Assembly: GCA_963773335.1 (NCBI GenBank)
Contig: CAVZAT010000004.1
Span: forward strand, 930,001-994,000
DNA: 64,000 bases
From: UBA4742 sp963773335
GTDB lineage: Bacteria > Actinomycetota > Acidimicrobiia > Acidimicrobiales > Acidimicrobilacustridaceae
Direction of reading: 5' to 3'
Shown: piece after piece, positions 20,558 through 30,016 of the stretch
Position numbering within the stretch: the first letter of the stretch is position 1
Layout of the letters: every line of letters starts with the position of its first letter
Position numbers and translations under genes: made by a program
The notes under the pieces: model-generated
The model's database searches: none
The model's input: the letters and a program-made list of their open reading frames with translations, nothing else
What the model was told of the DNA's origin: nothing

Positions 20558-21538
20558 ATGACGCGACTCGGCTATCAGATCCCCAACTTCACCTACCCCG
20601 GCACCGATTCGGCCGGGCTGTTCGCGGCCGTGGCGGCGCAGGCCGCAGCTGCCGACCGATCCGGGTTCGACACCGTCCTGCTGATGGACCACTTCTACCA
20701 ACTGCCGATGCTGGGCGAGCCCGACGCCAACATGCTCGAGTGCTACACCACCCTCGGGGCCCTGTCGCAGCACACCCACACGGTGCGCCTCGGAGCCCTG
20801 GTCACCGGCAACACCTATCGCAATCCCGCTCTGCTGGCCAAGATCGTCACCGCCCTGGACGTGGTGTCGGGTGGCCGGGCGCAGCTGGGCATCGGGGCCG
20901 GCTGGTTCGAGTTCGAGCACCAGTCGCTGGGCTTCGAGTTCGGCACCTTCACCGATCGCTTCGAGCGGCTGGAGGAGGCGCTGGCCATCATCCTGCCCAT
21001 GCTGCGCGACGAGCCGACCACGTTCGAGGGCGAGCGCTACCAGGTCCGCAACGCCATCAACCACCCGGCCCCGGTGGGCCCCATCCCGGTCATGATCGGT
21101 GGCTCCGGCGAACGCAAGACGTTGCGGATGGTGGCCCAGTACGCGGACGAGGCCAACCTCACCTGCCCGATCGACGAGGTCACCCGCAAGCTCGACGCGC
21201 TGGCCGCCCACTGCCAGCGTCTGGGGCGCAACCGCACCGAGATCACGGTGTCGAAGCAGCTCAACGTGTGCGTCGCCCCCACCCACGACGAGGCCTATGC
21301 CGAGGCCGTGGCCTTCCTGCAGGCTCGGGGCCTCGACTTCGAGGCGCTCGACGAGGACAGCCGGGCCGCCTTCTTGTCCTTGATCACCATGGGCGACCCC
21401 GATGAGGTGGGCGCCCAACTCAGCGACGTCCTGGCGCTGGGGGTGGACGGCTTCACCTGCAACATGGCGGCCAACGGTCACAACCCCGAGCGGGTCGAGC
21501 TGTTGGGCCGCACGGCCCGAGCCGTGTTGGGGGGATAG
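20558..21538 (+). CDS. LLM-class F420-dependent oxidoreductase
   Basis: A 326-residue luciferase-like TIM-barrel protein. It starts LGYQIPNFTYPG, with GFDTVLLMDHFYQLP, VRLGALVTGNTYRNPALLAK, DVVSGGRAQLGIGAGWFEFEH and PIPVMIGGSGERKTLRMVAQYAD. These match the actinobacterial F420-dependent LLM subgroup (TIGR03560-like) that uses deazaflavin rather than FMN. The substrate is unknown. The frame is intact. It is divergent from carD across 105 bases and convergent with the DUF2277 gene 5 bases away. Confidence 0.87.
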   Translation: MTRLGYQIPNFTYPGTDSAGLFAAVAAQAAAADRSGFDTVLLMDHFYQLPMLGEPDANMLECYTTLGALSQHTHTVRLGALVTGNTYRNPALLAKIVTALDVVSGGRAQLGIGAGWFEFEHQSLGFEFGTFTDRFERLEEALAIILPMLRDEPTTFEGERYQVRNAINHPAPVGPIPVMIGGSGERKTLRMVAQYADEANLTCPIDEVTRKLDALAAHCQRLGRNRTEITVSKQLNVCVAPTHDEAYAEAVAFLQARGLDFEALDEDSRAAFLSLITMGDPDEVGAQLSDVLALGVDGFTCNMAANGHNPERVELLGRTARAVLGG

Positions 21539-21543
21539 CCGCT

Positions 21544-21794
21544 TCAGGGATGACCGTGATGGCGGCGCATGGGCGGCACCGTCGCCGGGGGCTGGCGCCG
21601 AGGGGGAGCTCGTCGAGCAACCGCGAGGTGGCCCGGGTCACCTCGGCCACCGCCCGCTCGAAGGGCTCCACCAGCTGAGCCGAGGGTTCGCGCACCCCGC
21701 TCACCTTGCGCACGTACTGACGGGCCGCGGCCTCGACCTCCTCGGGTGTGGCGGCTGGCTCCAACCCACGCAGGATGGTGATGTTGCGACACAT
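21544..21794 (-). CDS. DUF2277 family protein, one frameshift
   Basis: Starts MCRNITILRGLEPAATPEEVEAAARQYVRKVSGVREPS, then FERAVAEVTRATSRLLDELP, the DUF2277 pattern of small (about 85 residue) helical proteins of unknown function. After a shift near 21605 the tail reads PATVPPMRRHHGHP-stop. The ATG start follows GGAAGTGGGG. A conserved Cys next to the initiator Met is typical of the family. Confidence 0.75.
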
Positions 21795-21848
21795 GGCGGG
21801 TATCCCCACTTCCTTCCGCGGACCGGTCGTCCCCTCGGTTCCCTGATC

Positions 21849-22736
21849 CTACGAGGGCCCGAGCTGGGCCGGGCTGTCCACGTACCCACCGGCCGCCAGG
21901 ATGGCGCGGCTCCAACCCGCGAGCGTGTCGACCAGCTCGTCGAGGTCGTCGCCCAGCGATTCGACGACCGGTCGCAGCTGCACATCGGTGGCGATCTCCA
22001 CACCTTCGCGGGCGAGACGGCCCGCATCGGTGAATTCGCCGTCGGCCACCAGGCCCTGGCCGGCCAGGCGGGCGAGGGCGTCGTCGAGCTCGTCGTCGCT
22101 CCAGGCCCGACTGCGCACGTAGGTCTTCAGGGGGATGCCGAGGTACAGCTCGGTCAACAGCCCGATCTCGGTGGCGTCGAACCCGGCGGAGATCCAGGCC
22201 CCGATGTGGGAGTCCCCCCGGTACTCGCGCAATCGGTCACCGGCGCGGAACAGATCGCCCAGCGGATCACCTGGCAGACCCTGGGACAGCACGCCGGCGT
22301 AGAGCGATCGACCTTCGGGTCGCAGCTGCTCCCCCGCCACCAACAGGAGCTGGGTGGCCCGCTCGATGCCCTCGGGGTGCTGGCCCAGGATGCGGGCCAG
22401 CTGCGCGGTGGCGCCGCGAAGACGGGCCTCGGCGATGGTGGGCGCGTCGGTCAGGCTCCAGCCCCGCTGGACGCAGGGCACCACCACAGCCGGGTTGAAC
22501 ACGCCGAAGGTGGCGGCCACCACCTGGCCTGGGACCTGGCCCAGAGCCGAGCCTCGGCTGGTGAAGTACGCGATCCCGTCGGGCATGGCCACGCCGAGGC
22601 GGACCCCGGGACTGGGGTCGAATCCCAGCGCCTCGTACTCGCGATGGCATTCGGGGCTGAAGTACACCTGGCCCACCACCGGCTCCAGGGCGGCGGCCAG
22701 CCGTCGGGACCGGCTGGTGACCTCGTCGTCGCGCAT
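21849..22736 (-). CDS. SCO6745-like (helix-turn-helix-like) protein
   Basis: An intact 295-residue protein with the pattern of the actinobacterial SCO6745 family: VVGQVYFSPECHREYEALGF near the N-terminus, YFTSRGSALGQVPGQVVAATFGVFNP, then ATQLLLVAGEQLRPEGRSLYAGV and a C-terminal winged-helix-like part (SDDELDDALARLAGQGLVADGEFTDAGR). These proteins are predicted regulators or modifiers, with no established reaction. It lies 9 bases after the esterase gene's end on the same strand, possibly in one transcript. Confidence 0.7.
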   Translation of the reverse strand: MRDDEVTSRSRRLAAALEPVVGQVYFSPECHREYEALGFDPSPGVRLGVAMPDGIAYFTSRGSALGQVPGQVVAATFGVFNPAVVVPCVQRGWSLTDAPTIAEARLRGATAQLARILGQHPEGIERATQLLLVAGEQLRPEGRSLYAGVLSQGLPGDPLGDLFRAGDRLREYRGDSHIGAWISAGFDATEIGLLTELYLGIPLKTYVRSRAWSDDELDDALARLAGQGLVADGEFTDAGRLAREGVEIATDVQLRPVVESLGDDLDELVDTLAGWSRAILAAGGYVDSPAQLGPS

Positions 22737-22745
22737 GAGCAGACT

Positions 22746-23705
22746 TTACGAAAGGGCGTGGGTCATCACGTCGATCAGCTCGTCGATCTGGCGCCGCGAG
22801 GACCAGGCCCCGACGGCTACCACCGAGCCGTGGAACGTGCCGGCGAACTGATGGATCTCGACGGGCACGCCCGCCTCCAGCATCGCCATCCCGTAACGCA
22901 ACCCCTCGTCACGCAGAGGATCGAACTCCATCGTCGACACGTAGGCCCGAGGCAGGCCGGCCAGGTCGGTGGCCCGGGCCGGGGCCGCATAAGGGGAGAC
23001 CTCGCCGTGGTCGGCTCCCGGGTCGAGCCCCAGGTAGTACTGCCAGCTCAGCTCGGCGTTTCGGCGATGCCACATGGGCGTGTCGTCGAAGGCGACCATG
23101 CTCGGCGTCTCCAGGCGGTCGTCCAACTCCGGGATGCCCAGGAACTGGAAGCACAAGGGCGGTCCACCCCGGTCCCGGGCCAGCAGTGCCAGGGCGGCGG
23201 CCAGGCCGCCTCCCGCGCTCATGCCGAACACAGCCAGGCGGTCGGGATCCACGTCGAGCTCCCCGGCATGGTCGTGGAACCAGGCCAGGGCGGCGTAGCA
23301 ATCGTCCAGCCCGGCCGGAAACGGGTGCTCGGGGGCCAGCCGGTAGTCCACCGAGACGACGACCGCCCCAACCGAGCCCACGAGCACGAGGGCGAGCCCC
23401 ACGTCGGCATCGAGGTCGCCGGTCACGAAGCCGCCACCGTGGATGCTCAAGACCCCGCCCGCCGTCGACTCCTGGGCCTCGGGCCGGTAGATCCGCACGG
23501 CCACGTCGGGATCGCCGGGTGCGCCGGGCACGGTGCGGTCCTCGATGATCACGCCGGTGGTGTCGAGGTGATCGACCACGGACCGATACATGGCCGCGAC
23601 GCCCAGGCGGGTGGCGACGACGTCGTCCATCACCGAGTGCTCCACCGAGTTGGCCGTCTCGACCAGATCAGGGTCGAAGGCATGGCGGGAGGTGGGCTCG
23701 GGCAT
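22746..23705 (-). CDS. alpha/beta hydrolase (hormone-sensitive-lipase family esterase)
   Basis: A 319-residue alpha/beta hydrolase fold-3 protein. The oxyanion hole is SIHGGGFVTGD, followed by DYRLAPEHPFPAGLDDCYAA. The nucleophile elbow is FGMSAGGGLAAAL (Ser), with acid Asp in MEFDPLRDEG and His in GTFHGSV. All HSL-family landmarks are present, so it is an active carboxylesterase on short or medium acyl esters. The MPEPTSRH start at 23705 is preceded by a 13-base tandem repeat in its promoter region. Followed closely by the SCO6745-like gene. Confidence 0.88.
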   Translation of the reverse strand: MPEPTSRHAFDPDLVETANSVEHSVMDDVVATRLGVAAMYRSVVDHLDTTGVIIEDRTVPGAPGDPDVAVRIYRPEAQESTAGGVLSIHGGGFVTGDLDADVGLALVLVGSVGAVVVSVDYRLAPEHPFPAGLDDCYAALAWFHDHAGELDVDPDRLAVFGMSAGGGLAAALALLARDRGGPPLCFQFLGIPELDDRLETPSMVAFDDTPMWHRRNAELSWQYYLGLDPGADHGEVSPYAAPARATDLAGLPRAYVSTMEFDPLRDEGLRYGMAMLEAGVPVEIHQFAGTFHGSVVAVGAWSSRRQIDELIDVMTHALS

Positions 23706-23734
23706 GGCGTCTCGATCTGGTCGTCTGGCTGGGG

Positions 23735-23769
23735 CGGCCGGGTAGAACGGCCGGGTAGAACGGCCGGGT
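23735..23769. repeat. 13-base tandem repeat in a divergent promoter
   Basis: The unit CGGCCGGGTAGAA occurs twice in tandem (23735-23747, 23748-23760), followed by the first nine bases of a third copy. It lies between the divergent esterase and pirin genes, about 30 bases from the esterase ATG. It could be slippage or a repeated protein-binding site. Confidence 0.8.
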
Positions 23770-23813
23770 GGCGACTGATCGTGGCACACCCGGACCGGCC
23801 GTACGCTGGGGAC

Positions 23814-24881
23814 GTGGACGATCCCGTGATCCAGACCGTGCCCCTGAGCTTCCAGTGGCCCACCGTCGATCCGTTCCTGTTCTGCGTGCACCACGTGGAC
23901 GCCTACCCGGCGGGCAACGCCCACCTCGGACCGGCGGCAGACCTCGTCGGTCGTGACCTGGGCCAGGACTTCGCCGGCATCGACGGCTGGCGCATGTACC
24001 ACGGTCGGGTCGTTCCCGGCTTCCCCCGTCACCCCCATCGCGGGTTCGAGACGGTCACGTTCGTGCGTCGTGGGCTCATCGACCACGCCGACTCGCTGGG
24101 GGCCACGGCCCGGTTCGGCCGCGGAGACGTGCAGTGGCTGACCGCGGGCCGGGGCATCGAGCACTGCGAGATGTTCCCCCTGGTGGATCCCGACGGCCCC
24201 AACCCGGTCGAGCTCTTCCAGATCTGGCTGAACCTCCCGGCCCGGGACAAGCTGGTCGAACCCCACTTCACCATGCTCTGGGACGGCGACATCCCCCGCC
24301 ACGTGGCCGTCGACGCGGCAGGACGCACCACGGTGGTCACGGTCATCGCCGGCGGTCTGGCGGGGCTCAGCCCGGCGGCGGCGCCGCCCCACTCGTGGGC
24401 ATCGCGATCCGACAGCGAGCTGGCCATCTGGCACCTGCGACTCGAGCCGGGCGCCACCTGGGAGCTGCCGGTGACCGAACACGCCGACGTGGTTCGGACC
24501 CTCTACGTCTTCGAGGGCTCACCCCTGCAGGTGGGCGGCCACCGCCTCGAGGTCGACACCGGCGCCCTGATCCGCAGCGATCGCCCGGTCGCCATCAGCT
24601 CGGTCCCGGGCCGTGACGCCCCGTCGGAGACGGTGCCGGCCACCGAGTGCCTGGTGCTCCAGGCCCGACCGATCGGCGAACCCGTGGCCCAACACGGCCC
24701 GTTCGTCATGAACACCGACGAGGAGATCCGCCAGGCCTTCGCCGACTACCGCCGAACCGAGTTCGGGAGCTGGCCGTGGCCGGTCGACGATCCGGTGCAC
24801 GCGGCGACCCAGGGCCGCTTCGCCCGCCACGGCGACGGTCGCATCGAACAAGCCCACGACCACGTCGACACCGCGGTGTGA
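23814..24881 (+). CDS. pirin family protein
   Basis: A 355-residue bicupin. The pirin signature FPRHPHRGFETVTFVRRG is followed by DVQWLTAGRGIEHCEMF, giving the usual metal ligands (His-x-His, His and Glu) in the N-terminal cupin. The C-terminal cupin reads TLYVFEGSPLQVGGH. Pirins act as quercetinases or regulators; here the role is open. The GTG start at 23814 (VDDPVIQTVPLSFQWPTVDP) is the first plausible start. The stop overlaps the GTG of the YceH-nitrobindin gene (GTGTGA). Confidence 0.85.
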   Translation: MDDPVIQTVPLSFQWPTVDPFLFCVHHVDAYPAGNAHLGPAADLVGRDLGQDFAGIDGWRMYHGRVVPGFPRHPHRGFETVTFVRRGLIDHADSLGATARFGRGDVQWLTAGRGIEHCEMFPLVDPDGPNPVELFQIWLNLPARDKLVEPHFTMLWDGDIPRHVAVDAAGRTTVVTVIAGGLAGLSPAAAPPHSWASRSDSELAIWHLRLEPGATWELPVTEHADVVRTLYVFEGSPLQVGGHRLEVDTGALIRSDRPVAISSVPGRDAPSETVPATECLVLQARPIGEPVAQHGPFVMNTDEEIRQAFADYRRTEFGSWPWPVDDPVHAATQGRFARHGDGRIEQAHDHVDTAV

Positions 24882-25942
24882 TCGTGGAGCCCATCTCGGC
24901 GAACGCCTGTCGGGCCCTGGGGAGCCTGCTCGAGAAGCAGGTGACGGTGCCCAGCACCTACCCGCTCACCCTCAATGCGACCGTGGCGGCCTGCAACCAG
25001 ACCACCGGCCGCGACCCGGTCATGGAGCTGTCCGAGGCCGAGGTGGAAGCCGCGCTCGACGAGCTGCGGCACCTCGGACTGGTGCGACTGGTCCACCCGA
25101 GCCACGGCGCCCGCACGGTGAAATACCGCCAGGTGGCCGACGAGGCGCTCGAGTTGGACGGGCCCAGTCGTGCCGTGCTGACCGTGCTGCTCCTGCGGGG
25201 TGCCCAGACCCCCGGCGAGCTGCGGGCCCGCGGCGAGCGCCTGCACCCCTTCGAGCTGGTCGACGACGTCGACCGGACGCTCGAGCGACTGGCCGGTCGC
25301 CCCGATCCGCTGGCCGAGGCCAGGACGCGCCGTCCCGGGCAGAAGGAGGCGCGGTGGATCCACCTGCTCGACGGTCGGCTCGCAACCAGCACAGACAACA
25401 CGACCGACGGCGCGAACGAGGTCGAGCCAGCTGTCGTCTCCGGCACAGCCGCAGGGCCGGTGGCCGCCGAGGTGGCGGCCCTGGCCGCCTTCATCGGTGT
25501 GTGGGTGGGCCGGGGTGACGGCCGATACCCGACCATCTCGCCGTTCTCCTACACCGAGGAGATCGAGCTGAGGGCGGTGCCGGGCAAGCCACTGTTGGCC
25601 TACCGCTCGGCCACCAGAGCCGCCGACGACGGCCGGACGCTGCACGGCGAGTCCGGCTTCTGGCGTCTGGTCGGACCGGATCTGGTGGAGCTGGTCGTGG
25701 CCCAGGGAGCCGGCCTGGTCGAGATCGCCGAAGGGGTCCTCGAGTCGTCCGGTGGCCCTGGCACCGGCTCGGCCGAGGTCATCGTGTCAGGCACGGTCTC
25801 GGGCACGTCTACGGCCAAGGAGGTCTCAGCCACCGAGCGTCGCTACCGAGTCGATTCGGATCGACTCACCTACGAGGTGGCCATGGCCGCGGTGGGCCAG
25901 CCCTTGCAGCACCACCTTCGGGGCGAACTGACCCGGCGGTGA
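24878..25942 (+). CDS. YceH (DUF480)-nitrobindin-like fusion protein
   Basis: 354 residues in two domains. Residues about 1-165 are DUF480/YceH, a double winged helix: ANACRALGSLLEKQVTVPSTYPLTLNATVAACNQ and MELSEAEVEAALDELRHLGLV. After a linker, residues about 190-354 form a nitrobindin/THAP4-type heme beta-barrel: FIGVWVGRGDGRYPTISPF (the G-x-W-x-G-x-G-x-Y motif) and the heme-ligand region QPLQHHLRGEL. The domains are normally separate. The fusion suggests heme- or nitrosyl-dependent control of a DNA-binding module. Intact; overlaps the pirin stop. Confidence 0.85.
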   Translation: MIVEPISANACRALGSLLEKQVTVPSTYPLTLNATVAACNQTTGRDPVMELSEAEVEAALDELRHLGLVRLVHPSHGARTVKYRQVADEALELDGPSRAVLTVLLLRGAQTPGELRARGERLHPFELVDDVDRTLERLAGRPDPLAEARTRRPGQKEARWIHLLDGRLATSTDNTTDGANEVEPAVVSGTAAGPVAAEVAALAAFIGVWVGRGDGRYPTISPFSYTEEIELRAVPGKPLLAYRSATRAADDGRTLHGESGFWRLVGPDLVELVVAQGAGLVEIAEGVLESSGGPGTGSAEVIVSGTVSGTSTAKEVSATERRYRVDSDRLTYEVAMAAVGQPLQHHLRGELTRR

Positions 25943-25949
25943 GCGCCGG

Positions 25950-27299
25950 TCAGGGCGCGATCTCGAAGCCCTCGCTCTGGGCGACCTCGGCCAGGCGCAA
26001 CCAGTCCTGCTCGTGGTCGCTGGGCGCTGCCAACGAAGGCTGCGCGGCGATGGACGAGGCGCTGGGCACCACGTACTGGGGGGCCTCCAAGTTGGGGCGT
26101 GGTCGCAGGTCGAGGCTGAACAGGAGGTTGCGCGCCTTCTGGTCACGCGGGGTCATCGCGGCCAACCCGAACCGCCACTCGATCATGGCCAGGATCGAGC
26201 TGTGGTCGTAGAGGTAGTGGTCGACCGTTCCTCGCCGGGCGTAGGGCTGATGACGAAGGTCGGCACCCGGAACCCCCGCATGGCATGGGCCGGGTCGTTG
26301 TCATGGGCCCAGTTCACGTTCACGTGGTCGAAGAACCCACCCCACTCGTCGTAGGTGATGACCAGGACGGTGTGGGCCCATCCGGGGCCGTTGGTGACCG
26401 CGGTGTAGATCTCGTTGAGGAACGACTGGCCGACGCGGATGTCGGCGAAGGGGTGATCGTCGCCGGCGGTTCCCGTCGACTCCCCCAGGAACCGCGGATC
26501 GATGAAGCTGACCGACGGGAGGGTTCCGGCCGCGCAGTCCGACAGGAACGTCGAGTACGGGAAGGAGATGGGCAGGAGCCGGGATCCGAACAGGGCGGTG
26601 ACGGGAACGTCGGAGAAGTAGTACTTGGCCGCGACCCCGGCGCTGGCCAGCGAGTCCCAGATGGTGGGCAGGGTCGAGATGGTCAACGTGTTGGTGATCC
26701 GGTCGGTCTGGGCCGTGTGCATGGTACATGCGGTTCGGATAGGTGGGGCCCATGATCGAGGCGTGGAAGGCGTCGCAGGTGACCCAGTCCGGCGCCATCT
26801 GGCTGTAGAGGGCGAGGTCATCGGCGGTGTAGTACCCGATGGGGAACACGTCGTCGGTGCCGGCCCTGAGCCAGCCGTCGCACCGACCGTGGTTCCACTG
26901 GGTCCGCCCGCCTCCGTAGGAGTGGTCCGGATCGCCGTAGGCGAGGCCCTGGAAGGTGTCCAGGTGCCAGGTGTCGTGGGCCACCCCTCCGTGGTCGGTG
27001 AAGGTCAGTCCAGCCTGCAGACCGTTCGCGCCGGGCAACCACCCCATCATGTGGTCGAACGACCGGTTCTCCATCATGACCACGACGATGTGGTCGATCC
27101 CGCTGTGGGCCGGTGACACACGCACGTTGGGCGGCGTGCTGGGACCAAGGGCGGCGGCTCGTCCCACCCCGGTCGCCCCCGCGGCCAGGGCTCCGGCCCC
27201 GACGGCGGCGGCACCCAGCACGGCTCGGCGGCTGATGGTGCCCGGCCGATGGCCGGGCGACCCGGCCTGGCTCACCTCGCCCGTGGCGTCGTCGCTCAT
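25950..27299 (-). CDS. Tat-exported phosphoesterase (phospholipase C-like), frame-broken
   Basis: The twin-arginine signal SRRAVLGAAAVGAGALAAG is followed by the phosphoesterase-family start HIVVVMMENRSFDHMMGWLPG. Then come DWVTCDAFHASIMGPTYPNRMY, IDPRFLGESTG, VLVITYDEWGGFFDHV and RVPTFVISP, as in bacterial acid phosphatase/phospholipase C proteins. The tail is DHSSILAMIEWRFGL and VAQSEGFEIAP. Breaks lie near 26725 and 26230. About 449 residues, folded before export. Its ATG follows AAGGGGAACCC. It probably releases phosphate from phospholipids or other phosphoesters outside the cell. Confidence 0.85.
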
Positions 27300-27483
27300 A
27301 TGGGTTCCCCTTGGTGACACGCGTCCGGCCTGACTGCGGTCGCCACCCTAGCGGCCGACCTGTCGAGCCCCGGGATTCGGGCGCCACGATCCCGGCGCCT
27401 GGCGAGCCGAGTCCACACAAATGCTCATGGGCTGGTCGACCCGTGCCGATACATCCAGAGTGGATACCGAGGGAGAGCCGGTG

Positions 27484-29949
27484 ATGCCCAGGCGCGGTCG
27501 GCCGACCGATCTCGGCCGGGCGCACGGCAACGGGCGGGGCGGGTTCGCTCGCGATCGCGTGCTGCGCGAGGCGACGTTGCTGGGCGTGTGCCCCGAGGAC
27601 CGGGCCCGGTTGGAGACCCTGGCCCGCTTCGCCTACACCAGCCCCGGCTTCCGGGCCGTCACGCCCGTCTCCCTGGGCCAGGACAAGTCCAACCAGGTGC
27701 AGTTCGAGGTGCGACACACGCCCGATGGGCCGGTGGCCCGACGGATCGACAGCAGCGGTCCGCTCTCCGACGGACCCGATTCCCCCGTGCGCAACGGCAG
27801 CGCCGCCCGATCGAACCGCGACCCGCTCGACACCACCCGGCGACAGGACGTCGAGGGCGACCCGGCCGCGGACCTGGCGTCGATGCTGGCCGATGCCGGT
27901 GCCCACACCCCGGCCCTGATGGCCACCTTCGGAGCCACTGGGCGTCAGATGCTGTGGGCCAACGACAGCCTGCGCAGGCAACTTCAGGTTCCCAACTGGG
28001 CCGCGCCGCCGCTGATCGAGCTGCTGGACGACTCGTCTCAAGGGCACTTCGTGGTCAAGGTCCTGCCGTGCCTGCTGCGCCAGGGCTGGTGGCAGGGTCG
28101 GCTGACCATGGTCGGGCCCGACGTCGAGGCGGTACCGGTCCTGGCCTCTCTGGTGGCCCAGCACAGTTCGGCCGGCGCCCGCACCGCTCTGGTGCTGTCG
28201 GCCCAGGTGCTCGACGTGGCCCCGCCCGTCCCCGTCCAGCGAAGCGCCGAGGAGCACTTCGCCGCTCTGGTCGAGCATGTCAGCGACCTGATCGCGGTCA
28301 TCGAGCCCGGAGGGGCCATCCGCTACGCCAGCCCGGCCGCGTCCACGATGTTGGGCCACGAGCCCGGCGACCTGGCCGGCGTGGCGCTGGTCGACCTGCT
28401 GCACCCCGACGATGCGCTCGGCGGGATCGAGGAACTGGTGCAGATCGACCCCAGCGACGGCACCGGGGTCCCGACCGGCCTGCGGCTGCGTGCCGCGGAT
28501 GGGACGTGGCGCTCGATCGAGGCCGTCATCACCGACCTCACCGCCAACACGGCCATACGCGGGTACGTGCTCAACGGCCGGGACACCACCGAGCGGGTGC
28601 GGGCCTACGAGATGCTCAGCCGCCTGGCCTACACCGATCAGGACACTGGACTGCCCAACCGCCTGCGGCTGCTGGATCGCATCACCACCCTGCTCGAGGA
28701 CCCTGTCCGGACGCGGCCGCTGGCGGTGCTGGTGGTCGACCTGGACGAGTTCCGAGCGGTCAACGCCACCCACGGTCCGCACCTGGGCGACGCCCTGCTG
28801 GCCGAGATCGCCCGTCGGCTGGTGGAGGGCGCGGGGACCGATGCCGTGGTGGCCCGGCTGCGCAGCGTCGAGTTCGCGGTGACCCTCCCCGACGTGCGGG
28901 AGGCCAACGTGGCCGAACGGGCGGCCGATGCCCTGCGGGTGATCGTGGCCCGACCCTTCACCTTCGACGGCCAGACCACCCGGGTCACGGCCAGCATCGG
29001 CATCGCCGTGGGCTCGGGCCGGGTCGAAGCCGACGAGCTGTTGCAACAGGCCGGTCAGGCGGCCACCGAGGCCAAGCGAAACGGCGGCAACCGGATCGCA
29101 GTGTGGGGCGAGGAGACAGCCCGACGTGAGAAGCGGCGTCTGGTGGTCGAGGAGCGCCTTCAGCGCGTGCTGTTCGAGGATGGCCTGCGCGTCGACTACC
29201 AGCCGGTGGTGGCGCTCGACGGCGGTGCCCTGGTCGGGGCCGAAGCTCTGCTTCGGGTCCGCGACCACGACGAGGAGGTGCTGAACCCGGCCGAGTTCGT
29301 GGAGGCCGCCGAGTCCGCCGGTCTCCTGGCCCGCCTGGGTACCCAGATGCTGGAGGCCACCTGCGAGCAGCTGTCCCGTTGGGACGCCCAGCTACGCAGC
29401 CGCGCTCCGGACCACGTGTGCGTGAACGTCTCACCCCGCCAGCTGCTCGATCCCCGCCTGGCCACCCAGGTGGTGGCGGCCCTGGAGGCCACCGCGCTGG
29501 ATCCGGGCCGGTTGTGGCTCGAGGTGACCGAGAGCACGCTGCTCGACCACAGCGACCAGCTGGGCCACCGCATCGCCTTCCTCCGGGACCTCGGGGTCCA
29601 GGTCGGGCTCGATGAGTTCGGCGCCGGCTACTCGACGCTGAACTACCTCAAGCGGTTCCCCCTGGACTTCGTCAAGATCGACCGCACCCTGGTCAGCGGG
29701 CTGGACCGCGACTCACGGGACTCGGCCATCGTCCGGGCCACCATCGAGCTGGCGCACGGCCTCGGGCTCACCGTGGTCGCGGTGGGCGTCGAGACGCGAG
29801 GTCAGCTCGAGGCGCTGGCCCAGCTGGGCTGTGACCACGCCCAGGGCTATCTGCTGTCGGCACCGGTCTCGCCCGACAGCCTGCTGGTCGGGCTCGAACA
29901 CGCCTGGCAGACCGAGGTCTTCGACACCCGGTCCGTCAACCTCGTCTGA
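27484..29949 (+). CDS. PAS-GGDEF-EAL protein with degenerate catalytic motifs
   Basis: About 821 residues, no membrane segment. Order: N-terminal region, a PAS-like part (FGATGRQMLWANDSLRRQL), a clear PAS (VEHVSDLIAVIEPGGAIRY), GGDEF and EAL. The active-site motif R-x-GGDEF is replaced by RLRSVEF, so the cyclase should be dead. In the EAL domain EALLRV, NVSPRQL, EVTESTL and KIDRTLV remain, but DDFGTGYS is DEFGAGYS and AEGVE is AVGVE, removing a metal or base glutamate. It more likely senses c-di-GMP than makes or degrades it. The ATG at 27484 is chosen for its GAGGGAGAG site; an in-frame ATG also exists at 27421. Confidence 0.85.
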   Translation: MPRRGRPTDLGRAHGNGRGGFARDRVLREATLLGVCPEDRARLETLARFAYTSPGFRAVTPVSLGQDKSNQVQFEVRHTPDGPVARRIDSSGPLSDGPDSPVRNGSAARSNRDPLDTTRRQDVEGDPAADLASMLADAGAHTPALMATFGATGRQMLWANDSLRRQLQVPNWAAPPLIELLDDSSQGHFVVKVLPCLLRQGWWQGRLTMVGPDVEAVPVLASLVAQHSSAGARTALVLSAQVLDVAPPVPVQRSAEEHFAALVEHVSDLIAVIEPGGAIRYASPAASTMLGHEPGDLAGVALVDLLHPDDALGGIEELVQIDPSDGTGVPTGLRLRAADGTWRSIEAVITDLTANTAIRGYVLNGRDTTERVRAYEMLSRLAYTDQDTGLPNRLRLLDRITTLLEDPVRTRPLAVLVVDLDEFRAVNATHGPHLGDALLAEIARRLVEGAGTDAVVARLRSVEFAVTLPDVREANVAERAADALRVIVARPFTFDGQTTRVTASIGIAVGSGRVEADELLQQAGQAATEAKRNGGNRIAVWGEETARREKRRLVVEERLQRVLFEDGLRVDYQPVVALDGGALVGAEALLRVRDHDEEVLNPAEFVEAAESAGLLARLGTQMLEATCEQLSRWDAQLRSRAPDHVCVNVSPRQLLDPRLATQVVAALEATALDPGRLWLEVTESTLLDHSDQLGHRIAFLRDLGVQVGLDEFGAGYSTLNYLKRFPLDFVKIDRTLVSGLDRDSRDSAIVRATIELAHGLGLTVVAVGVETRGQLEALAQLGCDHAQGYLLSAPVSPDSLLVGLEHAWQTEVFDTRSVNLV

Positions 29950-30016
29950 GGGGCCTGATCGGTCAGACGCGAGGCTCCTCGGCCGGCTCGTGCACCGCAT
30001 CCGCGGCGCGTGCGCA

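Noticed and set aside
23735..23769. CRISPR-like or defence-related array.
   Set aside because: Units are directly abutting without spacers and only 2.7 copies; it is a simple tandem repeat.
21402..24881. A 1,159-codon plus-strand ORF.
   Set aside because: Most of it is antisense of the DUF2277, SCO6745-like and esterase genes; only the last 356 codons (pirin) are real.
26818..29268. An 816-codon minus-strand ORF over the GGDEF-EAL gene.
   Set aside because: It is the shadow of a high-GC gene; the plus strand carries clear PAS, GGDEF and EAL motifs.
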